Position numbers and translations under genes: made by a program
Source of the DNA: Bolinopsis microptera
Lineage: Eukaryota; Ctenophora; Tentaculata; Lobata; Bolinopsidae
NCBI RefSeq assembly: GCF_026151205.1
Contig: NC_087075.1
Span: 15,019,628 to 15,079,627 of the forward strand
Reading direction: 5' to 3'
DNA length: 60,000 nucleotides
Shown: positions 1 through 15,365 of the stretch, one piece after another
Numbering within the stretch: position 1 is the first letter of the stretch
Layout of the letters: every line of letters starts with the position of its first letter
Notes under the pieces: generated by a model
Told to the model about the DNA's origin: nothing
The model's input: the letters and a program-made list of their open reading frames with translations, nothing else
Database searches by the model: none

Positions 1-124
1 AAAAGCAACTAATAATTTATTGCTCGGATCATTTGAGTCCATCTTTTAATTTTGTTAATCGGTGGTCCGAAAATTATTATTATAACACTGTTACAAACAT
101 AATATAACATAAACACCTATGTAC

Positions 125-4674
<4,550 letters not shown>

Positions 4675-6153
4675 TTTGATGAATTTTTTTCCCTACTCTT
4701 GCCGAAGGCAAAAAGATCGTAGGGAATAAGTAATCGGGTTTGGATATATGAGGTGGCCCGACGGTCCTACGGTGTCGACAAAAGTCTGCTCCTTCGCAAT
4801 ATAGACCACTCCCCTATAATTATGTGTATAAAAGGAGTCTATTTTGCGCGCGCGACGCTGGTTATGAGTTAATTAATTACAGGCATAGCAACCAGTTTTT
4901 GGTGCTTGACGACTGTTACAAACGGATCAATCATCAATATAGGAGTTATTTGTGTGAAACAAGCTTAATAAATTACCGAGTGATAAAATTCAGCAAGTCA
5001 AAACAAATAAAATTATGATGTCAGCTGATAAACTCGTGGCTGTGGGCTGATTATTTAACAGTTAATCGACACTGAATGGTAGAAAGCATTGGAATACATA
5101 GTTGAGAACAAATGTTACTGCACAGTTACATTCAAGAAGCAACTATAATATCAAGATTTTGGAATGCTTTTAAAGAATCCTATATCAAATAAAAGGCTCG
5201 AAAGTCGATGGTGCTGTGATGTGTCGAGTAAGAATCAAAATGTATTAGTTTATGTTAGATACAAATAATAACTAAGACGAGACAGCATATTTTATTACAG
5301 TCAATAAGTTGGCATACGATGCAGTAATATGACGTGACATGATACGCATATCGTTATTATTAACACGAAACAAAACCGCGCAAAGTATGAAATGATCTAC
5401 AACCAAACCACATACAGATCGACGGCGACACCTCAGATGCGCGCAGGATTTTTCAAGTTCTGCACGCCTAATATAATATAAACGTTTATTACATTGTACA
5501 TACTACATGCGCCAAACACCACTCTGGGATACAATAAAGTAGAACAATTAAATTGTATGCAGTAGGGAAATTTGATCGTGCGTGGTGTTACCGCGGCGAA
5601 ATTCTTGTTATTTATAAAACTTATTGATCAAGCTTAGTGACAAAAATCGACATTTAAATAAGTGTGAATCACTGCACTTTTAGAACAGATTATCAATTTT
5701 AGTTGTTATCTTTGTTAGAAAGCAGTGATTAACAAACCAATTTGAACTGAACGATTAAAATTTATAGATTTTATATCAACAATTGTAATAAGATTAGCGT
5801 TGCTACTACAAGCATGTAACATTATAATGTAATATCCGGCTAATTTAAGTAACCCTGATTTTACAAAGGAGGATGGTAGAAAACTGAGCTTTGTTAGACT
5901 CAGAAGAAGAATGTAGGGGGAATGATGGCAATAATCTTCTGCTGGCTTTATTTAATTCAATTTAACCCTTGGAACGAATCTGAATATCAAGATTGACACA
6001 GAAAATATTCAGCAAGAAGGTAGCCGACTAAAACTTCAAATAAACGTCTCAACAATCAATAAAAATTCTGCCTCAGCGAGGTGGTTCAGGAAGATCTTGT
6101 AAGTTCAGACTCCGGGTCAAATAACTTAATATTAAGTACTGGTTTTGGGGTGA
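4675..6153. other. AT-rich intergenic DNA between AP2M1 and ERH
   Basis: No convincing exon, RNA gene or repeat array was seen. ORFs here are short and lack family resemblance. The AP2M1 promoter should lie at the left end and the ERH 3' UTR at the right end; aataaa motifs occur near 6058 on the plus strand only. Confidence 0.5.
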
Positions 6154-6910
6154 TTATTTTCCAGCTTGCTTTCTCAGTAGAGCATATATCTTTTCTTTAA
6201 TCCATTCTTTGTCTTTAGGTTCATAAGTTCTCTGGTCTCTGCAAAAAAAAGTGAGTAAGAATTGATGTTTTTAAAAATAAACTTGATCTCAACATAAGCA
6301 CCACTGAGATTGCGATGATAAAATCATACTTCATATGGTGTTCAGTGAAAAACGTAAAATTCAAAATCCCACAAAAAGCGCACACAAGTGACAAAGAACT
6401 TGACAAAGAACTTGACAAAGTGACAAACCTGTTAAATATAAGACAGGCCATGTCTGAGAGATCATCAATGAAATCGAATAGTTGACTGATATCGTAAGTT
6501 ATGGAGAGGGAAGAGGGGTTCAGCTCTTTGAGATGCTCTTCATAGATCTTACAAACTGAAATGTTTAAACATTGTTTAAGTTGTTCACATTTTAAAGTGT
6601 ACATTTTGGAGTCGAGCTATGGTATTTTTTAATGAATAAACTTTCAAATTGTTACACAAATACATCATTTTATTTCAAAGAAAGTTTGCCGAATGACCTT
6701 ACGATGCTGGTGGATAATATGAATAAAAATGCTCCGATAATATTTCCAAATCACACTTAACGACAATAAGTTTGGTAATGAAAACTAGCATTATATATAA
6801 CTACCTCCTTCTAAAGCCTCTGTTAGAGTTTCAAAGTCACAGTATGTTCTGGAAGTAGGTTTGTGAGAAGGCTGCACTAAAAGAATTGTGTGGCTGTTTG
6901 AAGAAGACAT
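6154..6910 (-). CDS. ERH: Enhancer of rudimentary homolog (ERH), complete, three exons
   Basis: Small nuclear protein that acts as a homodimer in mRNA splicing and decay complexes (established for the family). Exons on the minus strand: 6910-6805 (106 nt), 6555-6429 (127 nt) and 6238-6154 (85 nt with TAA), phases 1 and 2, GT/AG at each junction. The protein is 105 residues against about 104 in vertebrates. Diagnostic stretches are HTILLVQP near the start, [14 protein letters not shown] in exon 2, [16 protein letters not shown], and [18 protein letters not shown] at the C-terminus. The N-terminus carries two or three extra serines ([11 protein letters not shown]). Frame is unbroken and conservation high, so the gene is probably functional. 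A pyrimidine-rich acceptor precedes each exon. I see no alternative interpretation. Confidence 0.98.
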
Positions 6911-7539
6911 ACTAATTGGGGTGTTGGTGTTAGTAATTTCAAACAACAGGGAGTATCAATGGGTGTAATGTGGTTCTGAATAAGGTTTTTTAAACATTGA
7001 TATTTTGGTAGCTGAAAATAAAACTTTTTCTTGAATAATGCAACAAAACCGATGTGAGAATAGCACATTTAAATGTCAATTGATGAAAAATACACATTCA
7101 AGAATCAACATAAAAACTGCAACCGGTTTATTCATATTCTATAAAATAATCTCTTTTTATCCTGTCATCACAGCTCTTGTAATGGATATTATGTGTTTAT
7201 TAAAATCAATTTATTATAATACTAGAAAGCCCGTGGTAACAGGGACGAAGCTAGAAGTATTCTTTGAAAGAAAGTTTTAATCGCATCAAAGAATATCCAT
7301 CCCAACCGAAGATACAGCCGATTTTAATGTAAAACACTTACCACAAAACCGATCAAAATGACATTAAAAAAATCTTTGCATGTGCATGTGTGCATTAAAA
7401 CACCATTGCTATGGAACGTTTTGGTTGTTACCTAAATTCTTATTTCTCATCTGATTTGCACATGGGCGGTTGTACAGTGTACGTACAAACAAAAAGAATT
7501 CTCTGAATTGTAAGTAAGATAGTAATTTAAAATGGAATA
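6911..7539. other. ERH upstream region, no gene seen
   Basis: AT-rich sequence 5' of ERH. A plus-strand ORF at 7038-7280 has no family resemblance and is treated as chance. Confidence 0.4.
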
Positions 7540-7818
7540 TTATCTTAACTTATCGGACACATCGTCCTCATCAGACTTATCGTCCACTTCATCATCATTT
7601 ACGTCGTCAATTAAATAATCTGGTAAGTTTGGCAACATTACAATAAATTGGTAATACTTTCCAACCTCATAACCACAAACTGGCAAAAAGCTCAAATCTA
7701 CAAGTACACCATTTCGTTTTATAGGTCTTTCACACCAACTGATTGGAATTCTAGAAGTAGAAACACCACGTTCCGTAAATTGTGCACAAAAATACATATA
7801 TCTTTTGCTTTGAATTTG
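7540..7818 (-). CDS. Terminal exon of an unidentified small protein, OB-fold/TEN1-like
   Basis: An open frame begins after a plausible acceptor (ctatcacag|CAAATTCAAAG) and runs 92 codons to a stop. It reads as alternating beta-strand-like segments (KRYMYFCAQF; NGVLVDLSFLP; GYEVGKYYQFIVML) and then a strongly acidic tail (DDVNDDEVDDKSDEDDVSD). The strand order and the L-V-D ... P ... VGKYYQ pattern recall the end of small OB-fold proteins such as TEN1 of the CST telomere complex. That is an impression only, not a motif match, and RPA3-like folds are an alternative. The upstream exon(s) with the start codon were not found in 7819-8900, so boundaries are tentative. Confidence 0.35.
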   Translation of the reverse strand, partial: QIQSKRYMYFCAQFTERGVSTSRIPISWCERPIKRNGVLVDLSFLPVCGYEVGKYYQFIVMLPNLPDYLIDDVNDDEVDDKSDEDDVSDKLR

Positions 7819-8935
7819 CTGTGATAGTGGATAGAATATGGCGGGCAATAAGTGGAGTCAGTACAGAGGACCATTTTAATACCATCGTTACCAGCAATAG
7901 TTTTTTAAATAAATCCACAATTTCCTTCCTTAGAAAAAGTTTTCATTTTAGGGTATTTGAAGGATGTGATTGTTGATCCAGGAGTGAAAATAATTTTTTT
8001 TTAAATGAAGGTAAATTATTCAAACAATATACTATAATATTGTGCAACTAAATAATATACACATAATATAGCAATGACCCTATATAAAATCAACCCTTTA
8101 AGAATTCAAAAAATTCCCTTAACAATCAAAAATTTTTACCCTTGGCCTTGTGGCTCCAAGTTAATAATAATAATAATAATAAATTAATGTTATTTTTATA
8201 CAGCACCAAAAGGTTAAATAATTTAAATTTAACCCTTATGCTCAGCTGTAAATGATACTTAAGTTAACGAGAGTGTGCATCTTTGCCTTAGGTGAAACAA
8301 GAAACTGTTCAGAAAACAGACGTTAAAAACTGTAAATAAAATCGTGACTAGATAAGGCAGATGCACCTAACAAGCAGGCTTAGCAGGTTTTCTAACAGAG
8401 GACTTGAGGAAAGGATGATGACTGCAAGAAATCACAGTATGAAACTCATCAGCCTATCAAATGTAAAAATCAGGATAATAAGAATGAAATTCCCTAAAAT
8501 ATTAAAAATTCTATAAAAATTCTATAGAAATTCTATAGACTCCAAATATACAAACAATCTGAATACTTCAATATACAATACAAAATTATTAAAAAAGCTT
8601 ACTGCAGAACAGTAACTGATGTTACAGAAAATCCAATACAGTCATGTCAAATTATCTGGGCAACATACAAGTCTAGAGACGGTGAAATAAACAGAGTGGT
8701 AGAAGATGCTAAAATACTTGAGACAAAATACAAAGAATAAGGCAGCTTTCTCCTGGGTGCCAACCCAAAAAATGTTGGTGTCCCGGGATAGAGCCTCCTT
8801 TTCTGACCTACACTACAATTTTGTTGGCAGACACAGTGAAACACGGAAAAGAATAATATCTCGAATGTTGCCCGAAAATCCTGAAAAATTAGTAGCCTAA
8901 AATAATTTAATTTAAAGCGTAAAATTGACCTGCTA
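7819..8935. other. AT-rich DNA with no identified gene
   Basis: Contains a short (aat)n tract at about 8165-8181 and several nested attctata(g)aaa repeats near 8510-8540. Overlapping short ORFs on both strands near 8650-8900 show no recognisable domain. It should hold the 3' terminus of the LINE at its right end. Confidence 0.4.
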
Positions 8936-8978
8936 AAGGATGAAGATTTTAAAAATCTTCTGATAATGTATTATTTAC

Positions 8979-11831
8979 TCAGTACATATCAAAGGACTTT
9001 CTAAACAGATGAGCTTTTAGTTTTCCCTTAAAGTCATTGATGTTTACACATTTCCTAATTTCTTGAGGAAGGTTGTTCCATAATCTTGGAGCAGATGAAG
9101 AGAAGGCTCTTGGTGGGCTGTTTATAGGGCAATGAAGAGACACATCTCTGCCACCACTGGGATTGTACTTGACAAGGTTTGACAGGTATGAAGGTGCTAG
9201 TCCATGGAGCAGTTTGAAAGTTAGCAGGAGTATTTTAAATTCAATACGTTCTTGTACCTTGAGCCAATGAAGTTCTTTTATGTAGGGCTCAACTTCTTCT
9301 CTCCTCTTTAGACCTTTAACTAAGCGACATGCTCTGTTTTGCAGAGATTGTAGCTGTTTCAAAACAGAATGATTAGTACCATAGTAAAGTGCATTGCAGT
9401 AGTCAAGGGAACTAATAACAAGAGATTGTACGATGATTTGCATTTGATCTTCAGAGAGGAATGGTTTCATCTTTGCAATATTCCGCATCTTGTGGCAGTT
9501 TGCAGCTTTAAGCTTCTTTATCTGAGGATTTAGAGTCAGAGAGGAATCCAATGTAAAGCCAAGGTTTTTGGTAACGTTAACAAGTCTTATACAGACAGAA
9601 GATTTTAGGAAGACACCACCAATTTCTAATTCTGACAACAAACGTTTTGAACCAAAAACTATAATTTCAGTTTTAGTTGGATTCAGAAGAAGGAAGTGAT
9701 TCGTCATCCAGGCCTCGATTTCTCTAAAACAGGAGGGCAGGTCTTCGCTGAGGACTTGATATTCTGTAGCGGATGAAAATGACTTGTAGATCTGGTGATC
9801 ATCAGCATAGCCATGGATCAGAAATTGCTTTGATTTTACAGAAGAGTAAATTGAGCTGATGTAGATATTGAACAACACAGGGCCAAGGACAGAGCCCTGT
9901 GGGACACCAAACTTTATTACAATTTCTTCAGATTCTAGGTCACCTATCTTGACTTTTTGACAACGACCACGGATGAAGCTGGTGAACCATTTCAAGGCTG
10001 TTCCCGCAATCCCAATCTCACACTTCAATATATTGATCAGTTTGATATGGTCAACTGTGTCGAATGCAGCACTCAGGTCTAAAAGCATTACAACTGTTGC
10101 TGTGTTTTCATTAGTGGCTACGAGGAGGTCATTGACTATGGTAATGAGGAGTGTTTCTGTGCTGTGATGCTTTTTGTAACCAGACTGGTGGTCGATGTTG
10201 AGATTATTCTTGGCTAGATGTTCATTGAGGCATTTTAATACAAAGCGCTCAATGAGTTTACCGATGAATGTAAGATTAGAGATGGGTCTATAATTCTTTA
10301 AGTTCTCAGTGTCTAGGGAATCTCCTTTGATCAGGGGAGTGAGATGTGCTAACTTAATTCCCTCCATACTTCCGGTTGAAAGAGAAACGTTGATAATATC
10401 ACAAAGGGTAGGGAGGATTAGCTCAAGGTGCTCTGACAAGAGTTCTTTAGGTAGTGGATCAATCGATGAGGTTTTGATGCCAGATTCTTTGATCAATTCT
10501 CTTACTTCAAAAATAGTAGCTTTTCTAAATTCAGATAATGCCTGGCCATTGAAGTTTGGAGAACTATTAGTTACAGTAGTGTTGGGAAATGATGTTCGGA
10601 TTTTCTCAATATTTTCAGTAAAATACTGGTTAAAGGCATTTACAGTTTCCTGAAGATTTTCTGAAGATGGTAAAGTGAGGTTCTTTTCTTTATCCAGGAA
10701 AGTGTCTACAAATTTGTAAAGGCTCTTTTGTGAGTGTTTGTATTTTTGGAAAGTATTAGAGAAAAACAGTTTTTTCTTTTTGAGAGTCAGCTCTGAACAG
10801 TGCTCTCGCAAATGAACAAAGATAGAATGATCAATGTCAAGACTTGACTTTTTCCAGGCTTTCTCAGCCTTTCTTCTGTCGGCTCTTGCAACTTTGTATT
10901 CGCCATCAAACCAGGGAGCAGTGGGAATGTCTTTGATGGTTTTGGAATATTCTGGAGCATGTACATTTAGTATATGTTGACACCCATTGTTAAATTGAGT
11001 CACAACATCAGAGAAGCTCTTTTCTTCAAAAACCAACTCAGATAGAGCAACAGATAAATCACCTTTAAATTGTTCCTGATCTATGTCTCTGATCTTTCTA
11101 AAGCGTATGACTTTCTCACATTTGTCGACGTCAGGAGGCTTATGAAGCTGAAATATAATCGGATAGTGGTCACAGGATGGGAAGCTTTTGGCCATGTTTT
11201 GCATTACCTCAACAGAAGTTTGATCTACTACTTTGTGCGAAGAAATAACAGGATCAAGGATGTGACCTTTTTAATGTGTTGGTGTGTAGACAAGTTGATG
11301 AAGCCCAAAAGATGATAGTATGGTGCTCCACTCGCTCACATGGGCAGAGATTCTGTCTAGGTGCATATTAACATCTCCGCATAGCAAGAAATGCTTGTAT
11401 TTTGAGAATGCATCCGCCAGGAAATCTTCAAAATCAGAGAGAAAATTTCCCAAGGACCCAGGTGGACGGTAGATACAGGAGCAGAAGACGACAGACCCAT
11501 CAACGAGTTTCAGTTTTGCGTTAATTGCCTCAAATGATCCGTCATTGTTGGCAAAAACTTTGATTAGACGAACACATGATTTGTAGATTATGGCAACACC
11601 TCCACCTGATTTGTCTTTGCGATACACTTGGTAAAGTTTATAGCCATAGTTTTTTATTATTGCAGTGGTGTTGTTGTTCTCATCAGTTAGCCATGTTTCT
11701 GTAACAAAGAAAATAGATATGTTGTTATCTTCTAAAAAGTTCATAACATGGTCAACTTTGTTGTTTAGAGAGCGAACATTCCAGCTTGCACATTTCATAC
11801 TAAGGCTCTTAACTCCAGTCTTGTTCTTCAC
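8979..11831 (-). pseudogene. LINE ORF2: APE-type endonuclease and reverse transcriptase, one in-frame stop
   Basis: About 950 codons in a single frame. The N-terminal part has the apurinic-like endonuclease signature: ASWNVRSLNNKV, TETWL, GGGVAIIYK, CGDVNMHLD and SCDHYPI. The RT follows: NYRPISNLTFIGKLIERF, HQSGYKKHHSTETLL, DLSAAFDTVDH, GVPQGSVLGPVLF, and the catalytic YADDHQIYK. A C-terminal tail resembles CR1/L2 elements (LHWLKVQERIEFK, LPQEIR). The first ATG in frame is at 11798, just before the endonuclease core. A TAA at 11273-11271 interrupts the frame after PTH; the same frame resumes at once with GHILDPVISSH, so a single AAA-to-TAA or similar substitution explains it. Apart from that the ORF is intact. 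Confidence 0.93.
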
Positions 11832-13243
11832 CAGTTTTTTTGGGTGTAATATGAGATTGAATGCTTAAGCTTGTGCTGTTCAGAGATATAGGCTGGGCAT
11901 GATCTATCTGTGGCTGAGTGTGTGTACTGTTCATCAGTTCTCTTAGAATTTTTACAGTTAGCACAGGAGGGTTGAAAGGAATGTGTGTCTTTATTTGTAC
12001 ATGAGTTAGTTTCATGATCTTCAGTGCAATGAGCACAGACATGGTTAGATGCTTGGCACTGGGCTGAGTAATGACCAAACTTTTGGCATTTATTACATCG
12101 TTTGATGTAAAAGTGATCATACACCTTGCAGCGGTACAAACCTAACGATAGGAAATTGTCACGATTTTCAATTAGCTTCCTTATGGCATTGCTCACTCTA
12201 ACAGAAGCTTGAAACAGTGGTTTCTCTGTTTGATAATTTCGTTGTTTGCGGACTGAGAGTACAGAGAATGTTTCACCAGAATCAATGAGGGACTTGATGT
12301 CAGGGTAAAGTTTCATAATGGTTTCAAAGAGATCATCGGGATTGATTTCATCTCTAATCCCGGAAATGGATATCGTAGGCAATTTGGTTATAGGTTGCTT
12401 GAGATCAGATTTGGGAAATTTTTTGGAGATAGATTGAACTAGCTTTGTTCGATCAGCTTGACTAGATGTGGTGATTACTGTCTCACCTTTCTTGTTTTCG
12501 AAGGTATTATCTACAAAAATGTTATTTTCTGTGATAATAGTTTTAAGGTCAGATAATGGAACTTTTTCTCCCCCTTCAGAGACTATTACTGAAGCTGGAT
12601 GCCTCAGTTTTTCTACTCTGCTGCTGTCACGCCAGGGATTTTCGACAACACCATTAGAGCCACCAGTTTCATGGTTATTATTAACTGGTGAAAGGGTTGG
12701 TGATATGGAACCGTTTCCTGCGGTCAAACTTAATCCATGAAGAGTGGCAGGATTTAACAAGAGATTTTTAATGGTGTCTATGTCAGCATCTAGTTTTGAC
12801 ATTTTTGTTTCAAGGGTGTGTACATGGGTTTTTAAATCAGCAGCGTTTCTCAGGTTTGCTAATGTAACACAAGAGTCACAATGGAAGAGGAAACTTCCAA
12901 AACGTTTACCTTTCTGTTTTGATTCAGTGTTAGCATTGAAAGATTTCAGTAAGGACGGGGAGCATACATTATCAGGAAAGTTAACACGTTTACCGTCCTT
13001 TAATTCATAACAAGTAGCGTGAAAATTGCTCTTACATTCATAACAACATACCACTTCTCCTTTAGAATCAAACGAGCAGTTTCTGCAGATTCCATCAGCA
13101 GCTAACATACGTGGATCGTTCACAACAAAACAAGGGGGGCTGGCACTATCATCATTGTCATTATCATTACCATTGTCATGTTGCCCCTGTAAGACATGAT
13201 TTGAGGAGTCCAGCCCCTCTGAGTTTTGATCGGGATCTACCAT
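11828..13243 (-). CDS. LINE ORF1 with PHD-like zinc finger, coiled coil and zinc knuckles
   Basis: 471 codons, uninterrupted. Residues about 50-125 have a PHD-type Cys/His ligand pattern (CRNC ... CCYECKSNFHATCYE ... FHCDSC). A short predicted coiled coil follows (LETKMSKLDADIDTIKNLL). The central region is RRM/ESAT-like without a clear signature. The C-terminus has at least three knuckles, CNKCQKFGHYSAQC, CAHCTEDHETNSC and CANCKNSKRTDEQ...C. ORF1 proteins of this layout coat LINE RNA and accompany CR1-group elements. Several hydrophilic low-complexity stretches near the N-terminus (GNDNDNDDS) are unremarkable. The TGA at 11830-11828 lies within the first codons of the ORF2 frame, suggesting ORF2 is made by reinitiation or a similar route. 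Confidence 0.9.
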   Translation of the reverse strand: MVDPDQNSEGLDSSNHVLQGQHDNGNDNDNDDSASPPCFVVNDPRMLAADGICRNCSFDSKGEVVCCYECKSNFHATCYELKDGKRVNFPDNVCSPSLLKSFNANTESKQKGKRFGSFLFHCDSCVTLANLRNAADLKTHVHTLETKMSKLDADIDTIKNLLLNPATLHGLSLTAGNGSISPTLSPVNNNHETGGSNGVVENPWRDSSRVEKLRHPASVIVSEGGEKVPLSDLKTIITENNIFVDNTFENKKGETVITTSSQADRTKLVQSISKKFPKSDLKQPITKLPTISISGIRDEINPDDLFETIMKLYPDIKSLIDSGETFSVLSVRKQRNYQTEKPLFQASVRVSNAIRKLIENRDNFLSLGLYRCKVYDHFYIKRCNKCQKFGHYSAQCQASNHVCAHCTEDHETNSCTNKDTHSFQPSCANCKNSKRTDEQYTHSATDRSCPAYISEQHKLKHSISYYTQKNW

Positions 13244-13360
13244 TCTTTTGGGAGGATGGAGACAGATATAAAATCTTTTATGATGTATAACTCAGAAGTT
13301 TCGGGGTCCTCAAATTATTTGTTATATAGTAGTGTTGAAAGTATTAAAGATCTAGACTGT

Positions 13361-14083
13361 TTATATCAACAATGTTTTTTGTCTCGCACCTCCAAGAGTG
13401 AAAATATGATGAATATCATCTCTAGCCACACCATCTGAACCATCCATTACAACTTCAAACCATCGGCACCCTGGAACACAGTCATCTGATGAGCAAAGAT
13501 TTGTACATTCCTTGACTTCTTCAAAGAAAGCCTTTGAATACACTGATATGGGTTCAAAATCAAGGATATGTTTGTCATTTTGATGGATTGCATGCCAGTT
13601 TCTCTTAATTCTGGTCTCATTCACTGCATTTAGGAATTTTGGGGTACATTTATTCATCATGGTATCTTTATTGGCCCACATCCAGGTCCATATACCTTCA
13701 AAGAACATCAATCGTTTTAAAAGAATGTCAAACACATTTTCGAAAATATCGATACTCTGTCCTTGACAAAAAGACAAATTAATATTCTCAAGGCGGTACT
13801 TGCAGTTGGCTGGAACAATTGTTTCTCCTCTAGAAAGCTGTGCTGCCAATTATTCTGTTAATGGGTGAACAATGTAATTCACCTTAGGTCCAGCTAGCTC
13901 TGTAATTAAATCTAGGCGTTGACATGACAGAGAAGTTATGTCCTCAGGATGCCTTTTAGTGAAATTCTGTTCCCCATTTAGTGATCTTATTTTATTTAGA
14001 GCTATTGATACTAGCTGATGCGAATTCAGAGTGGAGAGGGCAAATGCTGCCTCTTCAAACAAGAAAATCAAATCTTCATACAA
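13361..14083 (-). pseudogene. Unrecognised open frame with one in-frame stop
   Basis: A minus-strand frame of about 240 codons is interrupted only by TAA at 13852-13850 (…HPLTE stop LAAQLSRGE…). The reading is continuous on both sides, with a cysteine cluster near the end (CTNLCSSDDCVPGC). It lies just 5' of the LINE and in the same orientation, but is not part of any LINE ORF I know. It could be a relic of a transposon-encoded protein or host exons; a possible donor follows at GGAG|GTGCG. The flanking segment at 14090-14200 recurs at 14790-15015, which favours a repeat origin. Function is unknown. Confidence 0.4.
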
Positions 14084-14362
14084 AGGCTATGTAATAACAT
14101 CTGCAATCTTTGAAAATTGTTCACCACATCTTATGACCAGCCATGACATTTTAAACACGTTGACCATCTTGTTGATATCTCGGAAGAGGACTCTAGAAAT
14201 TGATGGAGTTTCTCCCAATATATACAAAGGCTCTGTAATACTCATACTAACATGATTATTGATTTAATTTAGGAATTGTATATAGATATCTTTTACCAAG
14301 TTTAATTGTCAATGAGAATGCACCCCAGCACCTGGCGCGCGCGGCGGCTTTGATGATAGCGG

Positions 14363-14473
14363 TTGACGAATGTTACTCGTCTAAATTTCTTCGAAGTAGC
14401 GCGTGCCGCTTTCTTCTCGATGGCAAGTGCTACGAAGTAGCGCGCGCCGGGCCAGACCATTAACAATGGTCAA
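14363..14473. mobile_element. MITE family A, copy 1, with 9-bp target duplication
   Basis: A 111-bp GC-rich element starting TTGACGAATGTTACTCGTCT and ending AGACCATTAACAATGGTCAA. The ends form an imperfect terminal inverted repeat of about 20 bp. It is flanked by the exact 9-bp direct repeat TGATAGCGG at 14354-14362 and 14474-14482. It carries internal gaagtagcgcgcgcc repeats and no coding capacity. The 9-bp duplication is typical of Mutator-like transposition. Confidence 0.9.
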
Positions 14474-14684
14474 TGATAGCGGCTACAAGTTAGGCAGCTG
14501 CAGAAAAGATGCCGCGCGCGTTCAGCGTGCGGATTTTCGTTTTTGATTTTACAAATGACAAAGCAATTTTTAATGATTATTAATGGAATTATCGGATATT
14601 TATAATTCAATATGTATTGATTCTTCTGTGGAAAATATAAATTGTATTATATTTTAAAAAATTGTATTTTACTTAATAACATCT

Positions 14685-14792
14685 TTGTATCACGTGGTGA
14701 CCCCCACGGTCGCTTCACTATTGTGTATCGTCTTCGACGATACAGGGGGAGCCGCGCACTTCGTGCGCGGCGGGTCATACAACGTATGACAA
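14685..14792 (+). mobile_element. MITE family B, copy 1, with 9-bp target duplication
   Basis: A 108-bp element from TTGTATCACGTGGTGACCCC to GGGTCATACAACGTATGACA plus A; terminal repeats match as TTGTATCACGTGGTGACCC against TTGTCATACGTTGTATGACCC. The exact 9-bp duplication ATAACATCT is at 14676-14684 and 14793-14801. It contains the GCGCAC-TTC-GTGCGC hairpin. Confidence 0.9.
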
Positions 14793-14834
14793 ATAACATC
14801 TGCAATCTTAGAAAATTGTTCATTACATTTTATG

Positions 14835-14938
14835 TTGTCATACGTTGTATGACCCGCCGCACACGGGTGCGCGGCTCCCCCTGTATCGTTGAAACTCTAC
14901 ACTATAGTGAAACGACCGTGGGATCACGATGTGATACC
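14835..14938 (-). mobile_element. MITE family B, copy 2, inverted
   Basis: Same element as the copy at 14685, in reverse orientation. Flanks are CATTTTATG and AATCTTATG, each one mismatch from CATCTTATG in the empty paralogous site at 14131-14139 or so. This supports a 9-bp target duplication that has since decayed slightly. Confidence 0.82.
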
Positions 14939-15014
14939 AATCTTATGACCAGACATGACATTTTAAACACGTTGGTCATCTTGTTGATATCTCGGAAAAG
15001 GTATACAACATACA

Positions 15015-15365
15015 AAGTAGTTTCTCCCCAAAAAACGGAAAAAATTTAAACTACTATCATTGATCATATATCTGTCAAATTGCAAATATTTATAATAACT
15101 GCACACGATTCCCAGGAAAAGTTACCGGCTGGTGGTGGTACTAGAGTTGGTTTAATTTAAACAGAAGGCTAGACCTCGCGCGCGACAACAAGCATGATTT
15201 GCACGCGTGGCGCATTCCAATGTTCAAGCAGCTACCACGTGACACAATTCAGCCAACCAGAGTACAGTGTACAGGAATCTGCAAAGTTAAAGTTGCAAAC
15301 TTTTGATCGGCCCGAAATGGGACTTTTCTGGAAATTGTTAACTCAACAATTAGGCTTTTACTAAT
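15015..15365. other. Non-coding stretch between MITE clusters
   Basis: No gene seen. Holds short GC-rich palindromes (cgcgcgcgac near 15178, tgcacgcgtggcgc near 15200) and a segment repeated elsewhere (ggttggtttaatttaaacaga; compare 47448). Confidence 0.35.

Larger units (their letters stand above)
8979..13260 (-). mobile_element. CR1/L2-like non-LTR retrotransposon, near full length
   Basis: Two long minus-strand ORFs in LINE order: ORF1 (zinc-binding, nucleic-acid chaperone type) and ORF2 (endonuclease plus reverse transcriptase). ORF1 ends at 11828 and the ORF2 frame opens at 11831, so the frames touch or overlap. Only one inactivating change was seen, an in-frame TAA in ORF2 at 11273-11271. 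No target-site duplication was identified, so the outer limits are approximate; the 3' UTR runs left of 8979 and the 5' UTR right of 13243. Low decay implies a recent insertion. Confidence 0.93.
14090..15012. repeat. Direct repeat copies at 14090-14200 and 14790-15012
   Basis: The sequence taataacatctgcaatctt ... gatatctcggaa is present twice, about 700 bp apart. The second copy is interrupted by inverted-repeat element B2 and preceded by B1, so the first copy shows the empty site for both insertions. Confidence 0.85.
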
